Shown: positions 1-5,861 of the stretch, piece after piece
Numbering within the stretch: the stretch's first letter is position 1
Layout of the letters: the number at the start of each line of letters is the position of its first letter
NCBI GenBank assembly: GCA_012270635.1
Contig: JAAXHX010000306.1
Span: 1-6,127, forward strand
DNA length: 6,127 bases
Origin: Dehalococcoidia bacterium
GTDB lineage: Bacteria; Chloroflexota; Dehalococcoidia; Plut-88900
Direction of reading: 5' to 3'
Made by a program: the position numbers and the translations under genes
Notes under the pieces: model-generated
Database searches by the model: none
What the model saw: only the letters and a program-made list of their open reading frames with translations
What the model was told of the DNA's origin: nothing

Positions 1-107
1 TCGGGCCACGGGTCTATCAGTATCACCTCTTCACCCGCTACCGAGATCAACCCCCCGATGTAGCTCCCCACCGCCCCCGCCCCGACGAACGCCAAGCGCT
101 TATTCAT
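1..107 (-). CDS. Ketopantoate reductase-like (PanE/ApbA family) oxidoreductase, N-terminal fragment
   Basis: Partial gene running off the left edge; only the first 35 codons are present. It begins MNKRLAFVGAGAVGSYIGG, a Rossmann first strand and glycine loop (G9-x-G11-x-x-G14), and continues to an acidic end of the second strand (D32, in LIDPWP). This pattern is typical of the 2-dehydropantoate 2-reductase fold, NAD(P)H-dependent cytosolic reductases of 2-oxo acids. Many family members in catabolic clusters are not true PanE, so I assign no symbol. The ATG at 107 is supported by a purine-rich Shine-Dalgarno (AGAGGGGA, plus-strand 112-119) about 5 bases away. Codons 3-12 and flanking bases are repeated exactly at 1583-1612 beside the upstream luciferase-like gene, suggesting the two genes were once adjacent. 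The catalytic C-terminal domain lies outside the window, so the substrate is unknown. Confidence 0.8.
   Translation of the reverse strand, partial: MNKRLAFVGAGAVGSYIGGLISVAGEEVILIDPWP
73..102. repeat. 30-bp perfect direct repeat, copy A (inside the reductase start)
   Basis: Thirty bases that recur without mismatch and in the same orientation at 1583-1612. Here they are codons 3-12, plus adjoining bases, of the intact ketopantoate-reductase-like gene. Including the five bases on the start-codon side (ATGAA here, GTGAG in copy B) the match is 33 of 35. A 30-base identity in 6 kb is not expected by chance. The pair brackets the only plus-strand gene and may mark the edges of an inserted segment. 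Confidence 0.9.
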
Positions 108-286
108 GCTGTCCCCTCTTGACCGCTGAATTCGATTCCAAATTGCCGTGGCCTTGGCCCTCACGATACCATCAATGCGCTCAAAATGTGCGGTTGGCCG
201 AAAGCAGGGCCTCCTAAACCCTCTGCACAAGTTCCAAGACCTCCGTGTGGCATCACAATTTTCGGATCGAGATGCTCTCAAAGTCA

Positions 287-292
287 TATAAT
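287..292 (+). promoter_or_regulatory. Probable -10 box for the membrane-protein gene
   Basis: A perfect sigma-70-type TATAAT. Its predicted transcription start, near 299-300, would lie about 23 bases before the GTG at 323. The -35 region is poor: no TTGACA-like hexamer sits at 16-18 bases, and the nearest candidate is TTCGGA at 261-266, 20 bases away. The box falls inside the longer open frame beginning at 245, which argues that the true coding start is downstream of it. Single-motif call. Confidence 0.45.
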
Positions 293-312
293 AGTCCCTA
301 TTCACCCCGACC

Positions 313-316
313 AAGG
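313..316 (+). promoter_or_regulatory. Weak ribosome-binding site deciding the GTG-323 start
   Basis: AAGG lies 6 bases before the GTG at 323. No comparable site precedes the GTG at 245, and only a weak GGA/GAG precedes the ATG at 272. With the TATAAT at 287-292 and a signal peptide starting directly at 323, this favours the shorter product. Confidence 0.4.
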
Positions 317-322
317 TCTAGT

Positions 323-1579
323 GTGAAAATTCTTTTCCATACACTTCTGATTATCTTCATAGCCGGTATCGCAGGGCTGGCCAACGTCGTCTGCGGAGCT
401 GGATCTCTGCCGGTCCCCATCGTAGAACGACTGGTGGGACAGACCGATGATGAGACTTTGGTCATCGGCCTCAGGTCCCCTCGCATTAGCTCCGACGGTG
501 GGATGACTTGGCGATTGGGTCAGTGGTGTAAATGGGATGAGAGTGTAGACCTCTCGTCTAACGCAATGCGGTCGGATGAATGCGCAGAGATTAAATGGGG
601 ACAGGAGAAAGTAGAGACTCCGAGAGGGACTCACGCCATACAAGAAGGCCGTATAGTCCTCATTACTGCCCACACGCGCCACATAGTCTACTCCCCACCT
701 CATCTGGAAGATGAAGCCGATGTGCGATTTAACGAATTCGTGAGCCGTCGTGACGCATGCTATGGGTCGGGCTGTTCGCCATACCCGATTAACATCGTTT
801 ACCACACCTCCACCGGCAACGTTGTCGCATCCATGGGGATACAAGGGCCCATCGTAGTAGACAAAGATGGGCACTGGAAGCACGTGACTGAGGGATTCTC
901 GCCTACAGAGTTTTCCACGGCCAATCAGATGCGCACCGTGTTCAGCGCCCCCGAGCTTTGGGGCGTTGCAGTGGCCCTCGCTCTGGCAGCTACAGCGACC
1001 GTACTTGCATTCTTGCAGGTGCCCACGATCATTGCCAATAGGCGTATTCCATTCGGACGCCGGGTTTCTCTTCTGGTTGCACCGTTGATAATGGTGCCGG
1101 TAGTTTTCGCAGCGATGAGTGGATTTGGTATCGTGGAGGCGTTCGGCATAGCTCTCTTTGCGCTGCTCTTGCTGTTGCCCTGCGCCCTTCGGAAGGAGGC
1201 TTCAGGGGCCATCGGGCTGGCTGCTTCGGTGTACGCCGTCATCGCGTGCCTAGTGGCTTTGAAGGCGCTCTTTTCTGGCTATGTCAGCCATTACAGCTAT
1301 CCTGACGCTGAGGAGGTGCAGACAATCATAGGCACAGTGGGGGGGATAGCTTTAGGTCTTATCGCCCTGGTCGCTCTCAGCAGATCGGCCTCGCGTGATC
1401 CTCAACTACTGGTCACCGTACAACTGGCAATGGTTGGGCTCTACGCTATGGGATTCCTTGTGGGGATAGTACAGGGCTTCGACCTCGGAGCCGCCAAGTT
1501 ATACGCCCTTGCTTTGGTTTTAGCAGCGGCATTATTTTTTGGTTACTATCTTTACCACAGGCAAGGGGCTGCTCCGTAG
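323..1579 (+). CDS. Signal-peptide protein with one Asp-box motif and a polytopic membrane C-terminus, function unknown
   Basis: I do not recognise a named family. The frame is open from GTG 245 (444 aa), but I choose GTG 323 (418 aa). A positive, hydrophobic signal sequence then starts at once (MKILFHTLLIIFIAG), and a TATAAT and an AAGG site lie just upstream. Residues about 25-210 are soluble and probably extracytoplasmic. They carry an Asp-box, S56-x-D58-x-G60-x-x-W63 (SSDGGMTW), as in BNR/sialidase-type beta-propeller blades, and a degenerate second one near 178-185 (DKDGHW). Four cysteines (69, 87, 146, 151) could form two disulfides. The domain is too short for a full propeller. About seven hydrophobic helices follow, near residues 213-236, 247-270, 271-289, 294-320, 331-354, 362-385 and 390-411. 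It is the only plus-strand gene here, with lower GC and more AT-ending codons than its neighbours, and is bracketed by a 30-bp direct repeat. Transfer is likely; a sensory or binding role is only a guess. Confidence 0.8.
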   Translation: MKILFHTLLIIFIAGIAGLANVVCGAGSLPVPIVERLVGQTDDETLVIGLRSPRISSDGGMTWRLGQWCKWDESVDLSSNAMRSDECAEIKWGQEKVETPRGTHAIQEGRIVLITAHTRHIVYSPPHLEDEADVRFNEFVSRRDACYGSGCSPYPINIVYHTSTGNVVASMGIQGPIVVDKDGHWKHVTEGFSPTEFSTANQMRTVFSAPELWGVAVALALAATATVLAFLQVPTIIANRRIPFGRRVSLLVAPLIMVPVVFAAMSGFGIVEAFGIALFALLLLLPCALRKEASGAIGLAASVYAVIACLVALKALFSGYVSHYSYPDAEEVQTIIGTVGGIALGLIALVALSRSASRDPQLLVTVQLAMVGLYAMGFLVGIVQGFDLGAAKLYALALVLAAALFFGYYLYHRQGAAP

Positions 1580-1587
1580 ACAGCCCC
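1565..1587. terminator. Hairpin at the convergent gene ends, possible terminator
   Basis: GGGGCTG (1565-1571) and CAGCCCC (1581-1587) form a perfect 7-bp stem around a 9-base loop that contains the TAG stop of the membrane-protein gene. Neither strand shows a T-run after the stem, so it is not a canonical intrinsic terminator. The position, between two convergent genes, suits a bidirectional transcription stop. The right arm overlaps copy B of the 30-bp repeat. Confidence 0.3.
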
Positions 1588-1617
1588 CGCCCCGACGAAC
1601 GCCAAGCGCTTACTCAC
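1579..1617 (-). pseudogene. Relic of a ketopantoate reductase-like gene start (13 codons)
   Basis: Reading the minus strand from the GTG at 1617 gives (V/M)SKRLAFVGAGAV, against MNKRLAFVGAGAV at the intact gene (107 leftward). After codon 13 the two diverge completely; the frame continues with unrelated residues and stops at 1552. The GTG is preceded by a good Shine-Dalgarno (GGAGGAAG) inside the luciferase-like gene and overlaps that gene's TAA by 8 bases (GTGAGTAA), a usual translational-coupling junction. It therefore looks like the original start of a downstream reductase gene, now severed. It could instead be the remnant of a second paralogue, but perfect identity at synonymous sites favours a recent duplication. 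Confidence 0.65.
1583..1612. repeat. 30-bp perfect direct repeat, copy B (after the luciferase-like gene)
   Basis: Identical over 30 bases to 73-102. Here the sequence overlaps the stop codon of the luciferase-like gene (TAA, 1610-1612) and otherwise lies in the gap before the plus-strand gene's end. Outside the 30 bases similarity stops abruptly on the left (1582 and below) and fades on the right beyond 1617. Confidence 0.9.
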
Positions 1618-2770
1618 CTTTGCCTTCCTCCCCGGCCCCGAAGGCCGGCATGACCCCTTCGTGGAACCGGGTCAGCTGTTCCGAGTACTCTTTCAGAGGC
1701 ATGCCCTCTGGCCAGTGCAATATCACGTGCTCCAGCCCCGGGTATAGGGCCTCGAACTCCTTCAACACGCTGACCACGTAATCGGAATCGCCGCACAGCC
1801 AGACCTTCTGGTCGACCCCGTCCTCCAGGGTCGGTGGGCGGCTTGGTGCGCCCGGCGTACCCCAGGGCCGACCCTCGGCGTCCGTGTACCGGACCAGCCC
1901 GAAGGGAGCGAACCACTTGTACCGCTCGTCGTGGAACAGCCTGGCCCGCTCCATCGCCTCTTCCTGGCTCCCCGATATGTAGAAGAACAGGCCCAGGGCC
2001 AGGTCCTCTCCCAGCGCCAGCTCCCTCCCGACCTCCGCCGCCGCATCCCGGTATTCATGAAACACCTGGTCGACCAGTTTCTCCCCCGTCCCGTGCACCA
2101 CTCCCTTGATCCCCGTTTGGGCTATGTACCGCAGCGTCCGGCGGCTGGCTATCGGCTGCCACACGTCTACGGGCCTGTGGACGGGTCTCGGCACCAGGGT
2201 GATGTCCTTCAGGTCGTAGCCCCGGTACTCGACCTCGGCGGGAAGGGAGTAGTGTTTGCCCTGGTGGGTGAAGGAATCCTCGTTGAACGCTTTGAAGATG
2301 ATCTCCATCTGCTCCATGAAAAGCTCTTTGTTGGCGTCGTTGTCCCGCATCGGCGAGCCGAAGGTCTCGACCTCCCGGGTGTGGTATCCCCGACCCACCC
2401 CGAAGATCACCCGGCCCCCTGACAGTATGTCCGCCATCGCGAAGTCCTCGGCCAGCCGCAGCGGGTGCCACATCGGCACGATGTTGAACGCGCACCCGAA
2501 CTTGAGGTGCTTCGTCTGCGTCGAAAGGTAGGTGCTGAGCATCAGCAGGTTCGGGATGCACTCGTACCCCTCGCGCTGGAAATGGTGCTCCGCCAGCCAG
2601 AGGGCGTAGTAACCCTGCGAGTCCATCTGCCTGGCTATGGACTCGGCCATGCCGAAGCACTCGACCAGCCTCTCGTTCGGGTATCGGCGGTCTTCCGGCG
2701 ACGTTCCGTTCGCCCCGACGTTGTCCAACTCGATGTGGCCCACGTACAGGGAGGAGAAATGCTTGATCAT
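1610..2770 (-). CDS. Luciferase-like flavin-dependent monooxygenase (LLM class oxidoreductase)
   Basis: A full-length 386-residue member of the bacterial luciferase-like TIM-barrel superfamily. These enzymes use reduced FMN (or F420) to oxygenate or oxidise small organic substrates in the cytosol. Visible signatures are Y55-A-L-W58-L-A-E61-H62-H63-F64, which is the usual W-x-x-E-H-H-F active-site strand, the substrate-side segment N96-I-V-P-M-W-H102-P-L-R-L-A-E108, and G118-G-R-V-I-F-G-V-G-R127-G-Y129, the flavin phosphate/ribityl loop followed by E135-T-F-G. The C-terminus has the helix seen in FMN-type members. Start ATG 2770 has an AGGAAG site 11 bases upstream. The gene lies 37 bases after the SDR and was probably cotranscribed with it. 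Its stop overlaps a relic reductase start. Substrate unknown; FMN seems likelier than F420, but this is not decided by the sequence. Confidence 0.9.
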   Translation of the reverse strand: MIKHFSSLYVGHIELDNVGANGTSPEDRRYPNERLVECFGMAESIARQMDSQGYYALWLAEHHFQREGYECIPNLLMLSTYLSTQTKHLKFGCAFNIVPMWHPLRLAEDFAMADILSGGRVIFGVGRGYHTREVETFGSPMRDNDANKELFMEQMEIIFKAFNEDSFTHQGKHYSLPAEVEYRGYDLKDITLVPRPVHRPVDVWQPIASRRTLRYIAQTGIKGVVHGTGEKLVDQVFHEYRDAAAEVGRELALGEDLALGLFFYISGSQEEAMERARLFHDERYKWFAPFGLVRYTDAEGRPWGTPGAPSRPPTLEDGVDQKVWLCGDSDYVVSVLKEFEALYPGLEHVILHWPEGMPLKEYSEQLTRFHEGVMPAFGAGEEGKGE

Positions 2771-2807
2771 CTATCCGGCTTCTTCCTGACCCGACTCCGG
2801 GTCCTCG

Positions 2808-3572
2808 CTAGGTGGCCATGTACCCGCCGTCCACCGGGAACACGTGGCCCGTGACGTAGGACGCCGCATCCGTGCACAGCCACACCACCACCTCCGCTAT
2901 CTCCTCCGGCGTCCCCATCCTCCCGATAGGCTGCTCGTCGTCCAGCTTTTCCTGGGGCGTGTTATTGGAGTCCATGATCAGCTTCATCATGGGCGTCTGG
3001 ATGACTCCCGGGGCCACCGCGTTCACCCGTATCCCCTGCCGCGCGTAGTCCATGGCCGCGCTCTTGGTCAGCCCGGCCACCCCATGTTTGCTGGCCGTGT
3101 ACGCCGAAGTTCCCCTCGAGGCCACCAGTCCCGCCACCGACGACGTGTTAACTATCGCCCCTCCACCCTGCTCCAGCATCACCGGAATCTCGCACTTGAT
3201 GCAGAGCCAGACGCCCTTCAGGTTCACGCCTATCACCCGGTCCCATTCGTCCTCGGGGTATTCGTGGAATGTGATCCGGGCCCCGGTGTGTATTCCCGCG
3301 TTGTTGAATGCGGCGTCTATCCGCCCGAACCTCGACACCGTATCCGATACCATCCGCTCAACCTCTTCGGCCCTGGATACGTCCGCCGTTAACCCCGCCG
3401 CCTCGCCCCCGCCGCCGGTAATCATATCCACCGTTTCCTGCACCGGCCCTTCCGCCAGGTCCACGGCCATCACCTTCGCGCCTTCCCTCGCAAACACCAG
3501 TGAAGTGGCCCTCCCGATCCCCGACCCCGCTCCCGTTACCAGCGCCACCCGTCCCTTCATGCTGTCTCCCAT
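2808..3572 (-). CDS. Classical short-chain dehydrogenase/reductase (SDR)
   Basis: A 254-residue protein of the usual classical-SDR length. It has the cofactor loop T13-G14-A-G-S-G18-I-G20, D38 at the end of the second strand (favouring NAD(H) over NADP(H)), the N90-N-A-G93 motif, and the full catalytic tetrad N117, S145, Y158 and K162 (YTASK). The P188-G-V-I-Q-T193-P segment and the C-terminal VTGHVFPVDGGY complete the family pattern. It interconverts an alcohol and a ketone in the cytosol; the substrate is unknown, and sequences of this kind are often named 3-oxoacyl-ACP reductase or glucose 1-dehydrogenase by default. The start at 3572 is set by AGGAGG (3579-3584) six bases upstream. An in-frame ATG at 3560, preceded by GGGAGACAGC, is a possible internal alternative. 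The upstream gap holds a palindromic repeat. Confidence 0.93.
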   Translation of the reverse strand: MGDSMKGRVALVTGAGSGIGRATSLVFAREGAKVMAVDLAEGPVQETVDMITGGGGEAAGLTADVSRAEEVERMVSDTVSRFGRIDAAFNNAGIHTGARITFHEYPEDEWDRVIGVNLKGVWLCIKCEIPVMLEQGGGAIVNTSSVAGLVASRGTSAYTASKHGVAGLTKSAAMDYARQGIRVNAVAPGVIQTPMMKLIMDSNNTPQEKLDDEQPIGRMGTPEEIAEVVVWLCTDAASYVTGHVFPVDGGYMAT

Positions 3573-3578
3573 TTCACG

Positions 3579-3584
3579 CCTCCT
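3579..3584 (-). promoter_or_regulatory. Strong ribosome-binding site of the SDR gene
   Basis: Minus-strand AGGAGG with a 6-base spacer to the ATG at 3572. It is stronger than the site before the alternative in-frame ATG at 3560 and so decides the start. Confidence 0.7.
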
Positions 3585-3612
3585 CCCAATTTGGTATCTG
3601 ACGGCTCCAAAC

Positions 3613-3642
3613 GCTCACCCTGAGCCTGTCGAAGGGTCGAGC
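3613..3642. repeat. Dispersed palindromic repeat, copy 1
   Basis: Thirty bases bounded by GCTC and GAGC, with a core CTGAGCCTGTCGAAG at 3620-3634 that recurs inverted at 4665-4679. CTCACCCT (3614-3621) pairs with AGGGT-C-GAG (3633-3641) around an 11-base loop, with one bulged base. The core resembles the widespread intergenic element whose spurious translations read HPEPVEG / LSLSK in many GC-rich bacteria; this is recalled family knowledge, not searched. It sits in the 100-base gap between the aminotransferase and SDR genes and could form an mRNA hairpin. Confidence 0.75.
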
Positions 3643-3672
3643 GGCGCCGAAGGCTGTACATTCCTTTGCCTC

Positions 3673-4581
3673 TCACCCCTCGATCCCCGCATAGTGCAAG
3701 CTCTGCCCCACGATGTCGACGCCCACAAGCTCGCTGTGCGCCGCCAGCAGCTGCCGCGTCACCGGCCCCGGTATCTCGCTCCCGATAGGGCGCTTGTCGA
3801 CCCGGGCCACAGGGACTATGCGGGGGCTGGTGCGGCTGAAGAACACCTCGTCGGCGGTATAGAGGTCATAGGGCTGTAGGTCCTCATCGTAGGCCGGGAT
3901 GCCGAGACCCTCGGACAGCTCGAACACCACCTGCCGGGACACTCCCTGCAGGATGTTGTCGTCCTTGGGCGTCCTCAGAACGCCATCCTTGACGATGAAC
4001 ACGTTGTATCCCAGGCCCTCGGTCACATTCCCTTCCATGTCCAGAAGGAGGGGCAGGCCCTCCGGGTCGATGTCCCGGGCCTCGAGCTCCGCCAGCACGA
4101 AGTTCATGCGGCTGTGGTGCTTCACCTTGGCGTCCAGCATCGTGCTGGAATAGCTCCGCACCTTGGTGACGATGGCGTGGGCCCCGTTCACGTAGAACCT
4201 GGCGAAGTCGGCGAAGTCGATGGGCTTGATGATCACGCACACGCTCGGGGGCCCGTCCACCGAGGCGCCCCGGGTAACGATGGGGTTGATGGCGAAGTCC
4301 CCTACGTCGTTGCGCCGGTGGTCGTTCCGGGCCACCCCCTCCCGACACACCCCCACCATCTCGTCCTGCGTCAGCCCCGGGTCCACCCGCACGTACTTCA
4401 AAGAGCGGTACAGCCGGTCCACGTGGTCCTCCAGCCTGAACGGCGCCCCTGCGAAGGTGCGTCCCTGGTCGAACACCACGTCGGCCACCATGAACCCGCG
4501 GTCGTGGGGTGGGAACCGCACCTCGCTATAGGGGACCCAGTCCCCGTTGAAATAGGCCGTATAGTCGTCGTAGTTACCCAT
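3673..4581 (-). CDS. Class IV PLP-dependent aminotransferase (branched-chain / D-amino-acid / amine transaminase type)
   Basis: A 302-residue fold-type IV aminotransferase, normal length. The N-terminal YFNGDWVPYSEVRFPPHDRGF matches the family opening. K154 (in DAKVKHH) is the Schiff-base lysine: its spacing to E167-A168 matches D-amino-acid aminotransferase. E188 (VTEGLGYNVF) is the glutamate contacting the PLP ring nitrogen, and G213-V-S-R216 is the phosphate-binding turn. The protein therefore looks catalytically complete. It transfers an amino group between an amino compound and a 2-oxo acid, but specificity cannot be assigned; KHHSRMNF replaces the KxxGN of standard IlvE, so it is probably not the housekeeping enzyme. 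AGGAGG (4587-4592) lies 5 bases before the ATG at 4581. It lies between two inverted copies of a palindromic repeat, inside an oxidoreductase run. Confidence 0.9.
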   Translation of the reverse strand: MGNYDDYTAYFNGDWVPYSEVRFPPHDRGFMVADVVFDQGRTFAGAPFRLEDHVDRLYRSLKYVRVDPGLTQDEMVGVCREGVARNDHRRNDVGDFAINPIVTRGASVDGPPSVCVIIKPIDFADFARFYVNGAHAIVTKVRSYSSTMLDAKVKHHSRMNFVLAELEARDIDPEGLPLLLDMEGNVTEGLGYNVFIVKDGVLRTPKDDNILQGVSRQVVFELSEGLGIPAYDEDLQPYDLYTADEVFFSRTSPRIVPVARVDKRPIGSEIPGPVTRQLLAAHSELVGVDIVGQSLHYAGIEG

Positions 4582-4657
4582 CTTTCCCTCCTGTTCATCC
4601 CCTCTCCCGTCAAGGGACCTTTGCGCAACTCTTCTGCTATTTTGCCGACCCCCTCCC

Positions 4658-4686
4658 GCTCATACTTCGACAGGCTCAGCACGAGC
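4658..4686. repeat. Dispersed palindromic repeat, copy 2 (inverted relative to copy 1)
   Basis: A 29-base unit bounded by GCTC (4658-4661) and GAGC (4683-4686), carrying the core CTTCGACAGGCTCAG at 4665-4679, the reverse complement of the core in copy 1. Inner stem bases differ from copy 1 and pair less well. It lies in the 125-base gap between the reductase and aminotransferase genes; together the two copies bracket the aminotransferase. Confidence 0.75.
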
Positions 4687-4706
4687 GGCCCCGGCCCCCT
4701 TCACGC

Positions 4707-5861
4707 TCATGCTCCCTCGAACAGGGCCACCGGCGCCCGACCCTCCACCAGCTCGAACAGCTCGACCCCCGGCTCCCGGGCCATTCGCCTCAGGAACGGC
4801 TCCGCTTCCAGCCAACCCTCGGGGCTCCCGACGCCCCGACGCTTGATCTCCCCCGAGGCCACCATCAACGTCGCCAGCGCCGCCACCGACGTCGTTCCCC
4901 TCCTCGAAAAGTCCTGGGCCTCGAACACCCGGCGGCACGGAGCGCCGTCTCGCTTTCCCTCCACCCTGACCCGCACCGCCATCGGTTCGTCCAGCGGCTC
5001 TATGTCGAAATAGGGCTTTCCCGCCTCCGACGATAGGAAGGCCATCATGAACTCCATCGGGCTGGTCCCGAGGCCCGGGATGCAGTCATAGGAAGTGAGC
5101 CCCCAACGCACCATCGCCTCCATGAGGTCGGTCCCCTCGGGCTGGTGCAGCCCGCCGCTCGCCGTGACTTCGACCAGGCCCGGCAGTGACCGGGAGATGC
5201 TCACCGGGTCTGGCACGCCCGTATAGTACACCTGCTTCCCTCCGACCGGCGGCAGAAACGCGATACCTTCCTTCCCGGCGAACGCCCCCGGTTTTACATA
5301 ATCCCCGTCCATGAACTGGGGAGCCAGGCCGCTGTTGATCCTCAAGAAGTGGTGTATAGCTGCAGGATAGTTGAGAGAGTAGTTCCACGAAAACCAGATG
5401 TTCACTTTGCGGGGCTCGTCCATGCTGTCGTAGCCGTATCGGGCCAGGACCCCGCTCAGCCCGGGCATGATCCCGCATCCGGTCAGCACGGCGACTCCTG
5501 CCTCTTTAGCCATCTGGTCCCAGTCGGGGTTGAAGAACAGCTCTTCCGTCACCTCGTGGTCGTCGGCCATGTCCACGTAATGGGTCCCCGTCTCTATCGC
5601 CGCCTCCACCACCTTCAAGCCGTGCAGGTGATACGGCCCCGTGGCGTTGAAGACCGTGTCGATGCCCCTCAGCGCCTCCCTCAACCCCGCCCCATCGTCC
5701 ACGTCCAGCGTCATCCACCGGCCTCCCGTCTTCTCCCCCACCCGACGCGCCCGCTCCCCGACCTTGTCCGCCGCCAACAGCTCCACCCCCTCGCCCTCCG
5801 CGGCGATCTGATAGGCTATGCCCCGCCCATGGAACCCGCATCCCAGCGCCAGGACTTTCAT
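4707..5861 (-). CDS. Saccharopine dehydrogenase-like NAD(P)-binding oxidoreductase
   Basis: A 384-residue protein. The N-terminus MKVLALGCGFHGRGIA is a Rossmann strand with loop G7-x-G9-x-x-G12. D32 closes the second strand, suggesting NAD(H), and N72-A-T-G-P-Y77 with the following HGLKVVEAAIETGTHYVDMADD segment is the hallmark of the saccharopine dehydrogenase NADP-binding family. GCGIMPGLSG (128-137) begins the substrate domain. Relatives form or cleave secondary amines from an oxo acid and an amino acid, or act as simple reductases; the substrate here is unknown. The frame stays open upstream to about 6017, but the ATG at 5861 is chosen. The Rossmann strand starts there, GGAGAGG lies just before it, and it overlaps the preceding stop as ATGA, a standard coupled junction. 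An aminotransferase follows after 125 bases, compatible with shared amino-compound metabolism. Confidence 0.88.
   Translation of the reverse strand: MKVLALGCGFHGRGIAYQIAAEGEGVELLAADKVGERARRVGEKTGGRWMTLDVDDGAGLREALRGIDTVFNATGPYHLHGLKVVEAAIETGTHYVDMADDHEVTEELFFNPDWDQMAKEAGVAVLTGCGIMPGLSGVLARYGYDSMDEPRKVNIWFSWNYSLNYPAAIHHFLRINSGLAPQFMDGDYVKPGAFAGKEGIAFLPPVGGKQVYYTGVPDPVSISRSLPGLVEVTASGGLHQPEGTDLMEAMVRWGLTSYDCIPGLGTSPMEFMMAFLSSEAGKPYFDIEPLDEPMAVRVRVEGKRDGAPCRRVFEAQDFSRRGTTSVAALATLMVASGEIKRRGVGSPEGWLEAEPFLRRMAREPGVELFELVEGRAPVALFEGA

Larger units (their letters stand above)
108..322. promoter_or_regulatory. Divergent intergenic region between the reductase and the membrane-protein gene
   Basis: This stretch separates two divergently read genes and is visibly AT-richer than the minus-strand cluster. 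It holds the reductase ribosome site next to 107, a perfect TATAAT at 287-292 and a weak AAGG site at 313-316 for the plus-strand gene. A weaker plus-strand pair is TTGCCG (143-148) and TACCAT (167-172), 18 bases apart. I find no convincing minus-strand promoter, operator palindrome or riboswitch. If the reductase was cut off from its old operon by an insertion, its new promoter must lie here. Confidence 0.5.

Noticed and set aside
302..883. Minus-strand open frame of 193 codons opposite the membrane-protein gene
   Set aside because: The plus-strand frame has a signal peptide, Asp-box and membrane helices; the antisense frame shows no recognisable motif and no good ribosome site.
103..1582. 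Terminal inverted repeats or a transposase marking the bracketed segment as a classical IS element
   Set aside because: The segment ends were compared by eye and share no convincing inverted repeat, and the only gene inside is a membrane protein, not a recombinase.
103..3569. Shared 11-base string TTCATGCTGTC at the starts of the left-edge reductase (103-113) and SDR (3556-3566)
   Set aside because: A few 11-base matches are expected by chance in 6 kb, and both simply combine an ATG with a purine-rich leader.
3605..3660. Short peptide frame reading HPEPVEG through the gap
   Set aside because: This is the typical spurious translation of the palindromic repeat rather than a gene.
4114..5013. 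Long plus-strand open frame of about 300 codons
   Set aside because: It spans two well-supported minus-strand genes and their gap, is rich in H, P, V and R as expected of antisense GC-rich DNA, and shows no domain.
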